Both the position numbers and the translations under genes were made by a program. Below, piece after piece: positions 59,280 through 64,000 of a DNA stretch of 64,000 bases. Location of the stretch: NCBI RefSeq assembly GCF_029761935.1, contig NZ_CP121699.1:1426001-1490000 (forward strand), read 5' to 3'. The notes under the pieces were generated by a model. That model was not told where the DNA came from. It searched no databases and saw nothing but the letters and a program-made list of their open reading frames with translations. The DNA comes from Microbacterium testaceum. Its GTDB lineage: Bacteria > Actinomycetota > Actinomycetes > Actinomycetales > Microbacteriaceae. Positions within the stretch are counted from its first letter, which is position 1. Every line of letters begins with the position of its first letter.

Positions 59280-59891
59280 TCACCGACTCTCGAGTGCGAG
59301 GCGACCCGCCAGCAAGACATAGGTGGCGGCGAAGGTGCGGCGCAGCCACGCCATGACCTTCGGCCGGGTGATGACCTGGGTGCGCATGGTCGCAGCGAAA
59401 GCGCCGTACAAGGCGAAGACGACGAACGTCAGCGCCATGAACACGAGGCTGAGCCACACCATGTGCCAGGTGCCGTTGGCTTCGCCCGCGGGAACGAACT
59501 GCGGGAGGAAGGCGAAGAAGAAGATCGTGAGTTTCGGGTTAAGCAGGTTGATCAGGATGGCGGTTCGGATCACGCGCCAGAACGAGACGGGCTCCGCGCT
59601 CGCGTCTACGTCTATCAGCGACATGTCGCGGAACGTCTGCCAGGCGAGATAGAGCAGGTAGGCGACTCCCAACCACTTGATCGTCTGAAAGGCGATGGCA
59701 GAGGCGTTCAGGATCGCCGCTAGTCCTGTGATGGCCGCAATCATGTGGGGGACGACACCGAGCGTGCAGCCGAACGCGGCGATGATCCCGGCCTTCGTAC
59801 CGCGCGAGAGTCCCGCAGCGATCGAGTACACGGCACCGGTGCCGGGCGTAGCCACCACCACCAGGGTTGTCAGCAGAAAGGCAATGCTCAT
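59280..59891 (-). CDS. LysE/RhtB-family amino-acid exporter
   Basis: 203 residues, six helices. TPGTGAVYSIAAGLSRGTKA is the family hallmark after helix 1, followed by AYLLYLAWQTFRD and NPKLTIFFFAFLPQFV. It would export amino acids or related metabolites. The ATG at 59891 has GGAG four nt upstream, within GGAGCAACG. The proline-rich first helix (VVVATPGTG) is intact. Substrate unknown. Confidence 0.9.
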   Translation of the reverse strand: MSIAFLLTTLVVVATPGTGAVYSIAAGLSRGTKAGIIAAFGCTLGVVPHMIAAITGLAAILNASAIAFQTIKWLGVAYLLYLAWQTFRDMSLIDVDASAEPVSFWRVIRTAILINLLNPKLTIFFFAFLPQFVPAGEANGTWHMVWLSLVFMALTFVVFALYGAFAATMRTQVITRPKVMAWLRRTFAATYVLLAGRLALESR

Positions 59892-60094
59892 CGTTGCTCC
59901 TCCGAGAGTCGTTGCTCCCGCACAGTACAGCTTCTGCGGGTCGCGGTGAGAACGAGCTGCGCAAGCCGAGACGGGGTTAAGAGTCAGCCGGAGACCTGTC
60001 GGGCACGGGCATCCGCGGCGTAGCATCGCCGGTACGCCGGAGTCCCTCCGCGGCATCCGGTCCCTCCGAACCGACGAGAACACGGGAGATCCAG

Positions 60095-60496
60095 ATGGAC
60101 ACGATGGCGATGATGAAGTCGATGGACATGGGCGAGATGACCATGGACATGGATGCCATGCAGGAATGCATGCAGTCTCTCAACGCGTGCGCGATGGCCG
60201 CGGCGATGTGCGCCGGGAGCGACATGATGCACGGCGCCGAGATGGCCACGTGCTGCGCCATGTGCTCGAACATGGTCGAGATGGCGCAGGCGACGATGCA
60301 CATGATGATGCGTCCCGCCGGCATGAACATGGACGTGATGAGCGCCATGATGACCGCCTGCAAGACCATGGGCAAGGCATGCGCTGCCGAGTGCCGTGCG
60401 CACGGCGACATGGACGAGATGTGCCGCTACTGCGCCATGGCCTGCGACGACATGGTCATGAAGTGCGAGGCGATGATGGCCTCGATGACCGCCTGA
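60095..60496 (+). CDS. Met/Cys-rich Csp-like (DUF326) four-helix copper-storage protein
   Basis: 133 residues of which 37 are Met and 13 Cys, with hardly any aromatic residues. The C-terminal half keeps the Csp/DUF326 spacing: ACAAECRAHGDMDEMCRYCA followed by MACDDMVMKC. The N-terminal half has MQSLNACAMAAAMC and MATCCAMCSNM. Csp proteins are four-helix bundles whose Cys line the core and bind many Cu(I). Here much of the lining appears to be Met instead. There is no signal peptide, so it is cytosolic. GGGAG precedes the ATG. Copper binding is inferred. Confidence 0.8.
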   Translation: MDTMAMMKSMDMGEMTMDMDAMQECMQSLNACAMAAAMCAGSDMMHGAEMATCCAMCSNMVEMAQATMHMMMRPAGMNMDVMSAMMTACKTMGKACAAECRAHGDMDEMCRYCAMACDDMVMKCEAMMASMTA

Positions 60497-60510
60497 GTTC
60501 TCTTCTTCGC

Positions 60511-60548
60511 GCGGCCGCTGACGTGTCGTCGGCGGCCGCTCGGCTTTT
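60511..60548 (+). terminator. Hairpin terminator of the Met/Cys-rich gene
   Basis: GCGGCCGC (60511-60518) pairs with GCGGCCGC (60532-60539), followed by TCGGCTTTT. Confidence 0.6.
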
Positions 60549-60581
60549 CAGCCATCAACCAGGGAGCGGGCGAGGTGCTTC

Positions 60582-60968
60582 TCAGCGCGATGCTCGCGCC
60601 GGCCGAGCGTTAATCGCGCGGAAGATCAGGTAGAAGCTCGACCAGAGGACGAATCCCACAAACAGAAACAAGCTGATAACAAGAAGAACGCCAGCGGGAG
60701 TATCTATCGCAAACCATCCGCTGAGAAAAAGGGCAGGCAACACGGTCACCGCCATGATCGCGAAGTGAAGAATTGACTGCCGTCGCAGCGACCAGCGGTC
60801 GATCTGATAGATGACCGAGGTACCGGCAACCGCAGCGCTTATGACGGCGACCGCGAGCGTCGCGCGTCCGTTCTCCGCTTGCCCTTGAAGAAGGAGCGCA
60901 CTTCCGATTCCGCCCATGATGACGAGCGGGATGCCACCTCGAAGGGCGGCCTGCGCAATGGGGCTCAT
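60582..60968 (-). CDS. DUF3021-like membrane protein
   Basis: 128 residues with four helices. VIYQIDRWSLRRQSILHFAI and WFAIDTPAGVLLVISLFLFV match the layout of DUF3021, including the Ser/His before helix 3. DUF3021 genes usually sit next to a LytTR regulator; none is here. The gene is visibly poorer in GC than its neighbours, which suggests transfer. Its last codons (AINARPARASR) are encoded by DNA resembling a half-copy of the CGTTTATCGC palindrome, so the 3' end may have been replaced. ATG 60968; a GTG 6 nt upstream is possible. Confidence 0.65.
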   Translation of the reverse strand: MSPIAQAALRGGIPLVIMGGIGSALLLQGQAENGRATLAVAVISAAVAGTSVIYQIDRWSLRRQSILHFAIMAVTVLPALFLSGWFAIDTPAGVLLVISLFLFVGFVLWSSFYLIFRAINARPARASR

Positions 60969-61113
60969 AATCACGAGTCAATCACGGGCCTCGGACTCAA
61001 ACCCGCAACCGCGACAAGCATCAACTCAGTCGCGACCCGACTTCGCCAAGGCGCAATCGCCTGCAGCGGTTCGCGAAGCACCACCCACCGAACTCACGTC
61101 GACGGGCGCTCCG

Positions 61114-61371
61114 TTATGCGGCGCGCGCGGTCGTGATGATCGCGGACGCGCTGAGCAGTTCGGCGACCGGGTGGTACGCCACCGGCTCCCCCGCCTCGAT
61201 ATCGACGGCCGGACCGACGATCCGCAGCTGAACCGTTGTGCCGTTCAGCAGGGCGACCGTTGCGGTCGAGCCGTTGGCCTCGATGACGAGGCCGTCCCAC
61301 CACGCAGACGGGTTCGAGGCTGCCATGCAGCGCTGGATCGGGTGGACAGTCGACGAGATCGTGCGGGACAT
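61114..61371 (-). CDS. Small hypothetical protein
   Basis: 85 residues. A predicted SH3-like beta barrel spans WWDGLVIEANGSTATVALLN to VDIEAGEPVAYHPVAELL. AAGGCAGG lies upstream of the ATG. No family recognised. The name of a translation- or nucleic-acid-binding small barrel would be speculative. Confidence 0.55.
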   Translation of the reverse strand: MSRTISSTVHPIQRCMAASNPSAWWDGLVIEANGSTATVALLNGTTVQLRIVGPAVDIEAGEPVAYHPVAELLSASAIITTARAA

Positions 61372-61497
61372 GGCTTCACCTGCCTTCGGAGTGGTTGGTG
61401 TGATGAAGCTACGGGATGCCGCGGGGGCGGGCGATCTGGGGCGTAGCGGGGCGTAACACCGCACGTGACGACGTAGGTCAACGACAGAGTCCGGGCG

Positions 61498-61860
61498 TCA
61501 CTCGGCGACGATCCCCCCGTCGTCGTCGTCGAAACGAACACCCTCGGCTTCGAGCCGCTCACGTGCCGCGTGATGCACGACGCCGCGCCGCCGCGGATCG
61601 GTCTCCAGGAGACGTAACAGCGTCTCACGCGTGGTCGACGGATGCTCGGCCACGGCGATCCTGACGCTCCAGAAACGGTCGTCGGCGAAACGATCCAGCA
61701 CGGCAGCACTGGCGTTCGGATTCAGGGCGGCGACGTTGCGGATCGCCTGGTTCGGATCGGTGAAGAACGGCTCGAACTCGTCATCGGAACTCGCCGCCGA
61801 CGCCCTCGCGTACCGGCGCTCCTCGTCGGCTCTTTCCTCCGGAGTCTTGCGCTTTCCCAT
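61498..61860 (-). CDS. Leucine-rich-repeat-variant-like small protein
   Basis: 120 residues from ATG 61860, selected because GGAGAGG lies 7 nt upstream; an in-frame ATG at 61881 is weaker. A charged N-terminus (MGKRKTPEERADEERRYARA) is followed by alpha-helical repeats: NVAALNPNASAAVLDRFADD, WSVRIAVAEHPSTTRETLLR and a partial third. These resemble LRV repeats found in uncharacterised bacterial proteins. The C-terminus is acidic. Function unknown. Confidence 0.65.
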   Translation of the reverse strand: MGKRKTPEERADEERRYARASAASSDDEFEPFFTDPNQAIRNVAALNPNASAAVLDRFADDRFWSVRIAVAEHPSTTRETLLRLLETDPRRRGVVHHAARERLEAEGVRFDDDDGGIVAE

Positions 61861-62090
61861 GTCGAGCCTCTCCGTCTGCATCGTGTTCCCGCGAGAAAGC
61901 TCGCGGCTCGCGACCGGGGTCGGCGGGTTCTCCGTCGCCCTCGCAGCACACCGTTCAGCGAGCACGTCACCCGCGCGATCACGACGATAGCCCCCGCCAC
62001 CGACACCCGGGAGGCTGGGGCAGCACGCCGAGGCGCACGCTGGTGGCGAAAGTCGAAGGCGCATGGACACGCCGAGCGGCGCAACGCCCG

Positions 62091-63380
62091 TCACGTGTGG
62101 CGCGCGTCGGCTCCCTCGAGCAGAAGGTCGTCGTAGATCCGCAGGGCGAGCGCCACCTGCAGGGGATCGACTCCCCGCGCTCCCACCGAGGCCTCGAACC
62201 GGTCTACGCGCTGGCGCACCGTATTGCGGTGGACGCCGAGCTGCTCCGCCGTGCGCACCGCGTTCTTGTCGGCGGCGTAGTAGGCCGCGACGGTGTCGCG
62301 CATCACGCGCGCCTGCTCGCCGGCACCGGCGTAGTCGCCCAGAACCTCGCGCACCCACGTCGCCGTCGCCGTGGCATCCTTTGTCAGCAGCTGGACCAGC
62401 GCGACCTGGGGGTCGGCGTACGACACCACCGCTCGGTCCCGGTAGCGGGGCGACGACAACGCCACGAGCCGTGCGATCGCGGCCTGCTCGTGCGTTCGGC
62501 GAAAACCCTCGACGTCGTGGCCCGGCTCGCCGAGGGCGGTCCGCACGCCGGGCACCGTCGCCACGAGTTCTTCCACCCGTGCCAGCGCTCCCGCGTCGAG
62601 CCGAGCCCCGCCGAACCATGCCCAGGCCGTGGATCGATCGACCACGGTGATGAGCGGCGCGACGGACGAGTGCACCACCGTGGCCAGTCGGCGCAGCAGG
62701 AGGTCGATCTCGTGCTGGCGCGCCGCGTCCTCGGCATCCACGTCGGACCAGGCCATCACCCCGAGGTGCGTCTGTGCGAGCGTGTATCCGGTCTCCGAGA
62801 CGAACCCGCGGATCGGCAGGGAGTCTCCGCGCAGCACCTTGAGGATGATGCTCGCGTTGAGGGTCGCTCGGGTGGTCCACCAGCGCCGACGTTCCTGCTC
62901 GTGCACGCCGGTCACGAGCTGAAGGATCCAGTCGATGTAGCGGTGCACGACGTCGGCGATGTCGCGGACGACGTCGATCTTGACGCGGTCGGTCACACCC
63001 AGGCGTTCGGCCTCGTCCATGCCGAGCCTCAGGAACATGCTCTGACCCAGGTAGTAGGCGCGCGTCAGGGCCGCCAGGGGCACATCGCGCTGCGCGAGAC
63101 GCGCCGCGTATTCGACGGCGGCCGTGGTCGGCTGCAGGCTCTCGAGATCGATGCCGTTCGCGAGGATGTGGCAGATCGTCGTGACGTTGCCCTCGATGCT
63201 CGCCTGCAGCATCTCCACCAGCTGGGGGTCGCCGCCCAGGTCGTCGATGCGGAATGCCAACAGGTCTCGCATCTCGCGGACGATCTCGGGCATGCGCAGG
63301 TCGAGCTGCCGCGCGACGAGCGCGAGGAGCTCGGAAACGTCGCCCGTGTGCTCTTCGGCGGAACCGGATGCCGTCGTCAC
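62091..63380 (-). CDS. PucR-family (CdaR-like) transcriptional regulator
   Basis: 429 residues from a GTG. The N-terminal ~190 are helical, the middle resembles a GGDEF-like regulatory domain (TYGL-type GYTLAQTHLGVMAWSD and VVDRSTAWAWFGGARLD), and the C-terminal PucR HTH reads NAVRTAEQLGVHRNTVRQRV. It overlaps the downstream oxidoreductase by 4 bp (GTGA). These regulators often activate catabolic genes beside them, so it probably controls the adjacent flavoenzyme. Effector unknown. Confidence 0.88.
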   Translation of the reverse strand: MTTASGSAEEHTGDVSELLALVARQLDLRMPEIVREMRDLLAFRIDDLGGDPQLVEMLQASIEGNVTTICHILANGIDLESLQPTTAAVEYAARLAQRDVPLAALTRAYYLGQSMFLRLGMDEAERLGVTDRVKIDVVRDIADVVHRYIDWILQLVTGVHEQERRRWWTTRATLNASIILKVLRGDSLPIRGFVSETGYTLAQTHLGVMAWSDVDAEDAARQHEIDLLLRRLATVVHSSVAPLITVVDRSTAWAWFGGARLDAGALARVEELVATVPGVRTALGEPGHDVEGFRRTHEQAAIARLVALSSPRYRDRAVVSYADPQVALVQLLTKDATATATWVREVLGDYAGAGEQARVMRDTVAAYYAADKNAVRTAEQLGVHRNTVRQRVDRFEASVGARGVDPLQVALALRIYDDLLLEGADARHT

Positions 63381-64000
63381 GCGGGCTGCGCCTCCCTGGC
63401 CCGTCTCGCGGGCGCAAGGCCCCGCAGCGCGCGCCGGGCGGCGTTCACGCCGCACAGTCCGTGGATTCCCGGCCCCGGCGGCGTCGCAGCGGAACAGAGG
63501 TAGAAGCCCGGCACCCCCGTATCGTACGGCTGCGCCGAGATTCGCGGGCCGAGCGTGAACTGCAGCGGTGTCTTGGCGCCGGTGAGGATGTCTCCCCCGA
63601 CGAAGTTCGGGTTCCGCCGGCTCCACTCCGTCGCGGTGATGACCCGCATCGCCAGGATGCGGTCCCGGAATCCGGGCGCGAACCGCTCGATCTGCGACAC
63701 CACGGCTTCGGTGGCATCCCCCGTGTATCCGGCGGGCACGTGGGCGTACGCGTACAGCGGGTGAATGTCGCCCGCCGAGCGCTGCGGGTCGGCGACGTGC
63801 TGCTGACCGACGAGCACGAACGGGCGTTCCGGCATCCGCCCCTCGGCGACGGCGCGCTCGGCCGCCGCGATCTCGCGCGCCGAGCCCGCCAGATGCACGG
63901 TGCCGGCACGACCGGTCTCTTCCGCGCGCCACGGCACGCCGCCGGCGACCGCGAACTCCACCTTGAAGGCGGCGGGGCCGGGACGGAAGCGGCGGAACGC
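63377..64000 (-). CDS. CrtI/phytoene-dehydrogenase-like FAD-dependent oxidoreductase (C-terminal part)
   Basis: The last 207 residues of a gene that continues past the window edge. QPYDTGVPGFYLCSAATPPG and GIHGLCGVNAARRAL are the C-terminal FAD-contact region of COG1233 enzymes. The interior matches the PYROXD2-like branch (FKVEFAVAGGVPW, AYAHVPAGYTGD) rather than carotenoid desaturases. The FAD-binding N-terminus is not visible. It is translationally coupled to the PucR-type regulator gene, whose GTG start overlaps this stop, although on the minus strand this gene comes first only if read from outside the window. Substrate unknown. Confidence 0.75.
   Translation of the reverse strand, partial: AFRRFRPGPAAFKVEFAVAGGVPWRAEETGRAGTVHLAGSAREIAAAERAVAEGRMPERPFVLVGQQHVADPQRSAGDIHPLYAYAHVPAGYTGDATEAVVSQIERFAPGFRDRILAMRVITATEWSRRNPNFVGGDILTGAKTPLQFTLGPRISAQPYDTGVPGFYLCSAATPPGPGIHGLCGVNAARRALRGLAPARRAREAQPA

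Noticed and set aside
60975..61060. tRNA-like T-arm sequence on the minus strand (GCGGGTTTGAGTCCGAG)
   Set aside because: The stem does not pair and no acceptor, D or anticodon arms can be formed around it.
63377..64000. The truncated oxidoreductase as a carotenoid desaturase serving the rhodopsin
   Set aside because: Its C-terminal motifs fit the PYROXD2-like branch better, and it lies 12 kb from the rhodopsin beside a PucR regulator with no other crt gene.

Overview
The window is high-GC DNA with very strong G/C preference at third codon positions, Micrococcales-type gene neighbourhoods (sucCD, PerM/DUF6350-purN-purH, siroheme-nirBD, folD/glyA) and many promoters whose TANNNT -10 box lies only 6-7 nt before the start codon (leaderless mRNAs). 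Together with the very frequent heptamer GGATGCC/GGCATCC, this suggests an actinobacterium of the family Microbacteriaceae, most likely Microbacterium. The genus is inferred, not proven. I see no rRNA, tRNA, CRISPR array, prophage or transposase.

Layout. 0-3.4 kb: a partial TetR regulator diverges from a two-gene operon (ThDP-dependent decarboxylase-like enzyme and FAD-linked 2-hydroxyacid dehydrogenase). 3.4-5.0 kb: a DUF559 nuclease-like gene flanked by intergenic palindromic repeats. 5.0-13.4 kb: a homoprotocatechuate (3,4-dihydroxyphenylacetate) meta-cleavage cluster with an MHS-type transporter, an FAH-RraA fusion, a GntR regulator and HpaE, HpaD, HpaH and HpaI. 13.4-15.6 kb: a regulator combining an ATPase-like domain with a LuxR HTH, divergent from the formaldehyde-fixing pair hxlB-hxlA across a perfect 20-bp palindrome. 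15.6-25.6 kb: housekeeping genes including folD, glyA behind a ZTP riboswitch, a second FAD-linked dehydrogenase, an L,D-transpeptidase and monomeric isocitrate dehydrogenase. 25.7-35.3 kb: a GNAT enzyme, a heterodimeric ABC exporter, an ada-alkA/ogt repair operon, a flavoprotein disulfide reductase and DUF1697. 35.6-39.6 kb: purH, purN and PerM. 39.7-46.0 kb: one tight siroheme/assimilatory nitrite reductase operon (nirB-nirD-cobA-hemD-cbiX). 46.3-52.8 kb: a deazaflavin-dependent reductase, a purine permease, sucCD, a microbial rhodopsin, a lipoprotein and a RidA protein. 53-58.5 kb: small membrane proteins and a DesK/DesR-like two-component system with a duplicated operator. 58.6-64 kb: a LysE exporter, a strikingly Met/Cys-rich copper-storage-like protein, a DUF3021 protein in AT-richer DNA, small unknown proteins, a PucR-type regulator and a truncated CrtI-like oxidoreductase.

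How parts work together. The hpa cluster would take homoprotocatechuate to pyruvate and succinic semialdehyde. The adjacent HPS/PHI pair would fix formaldehyde, which could come from demethylation of methoxylated aromatics such as homovanillate; no demethylase is visible here. nirBD is co-transcribed with the genes for its siroheme cofactor. icd and sucCD share an identical 16-bp near-palindrome, implying common control of TCA-cycle steps.

The most unusual items are the rhodopsin (proton-pump residues plus a glycine at the carotenoid-antenna position, with no retinal genes in the window), the 133-residue protein with 37 Met and 13 Cys, the ATPase-HTH hybrid regulator, and three families of intergenic palindromes.
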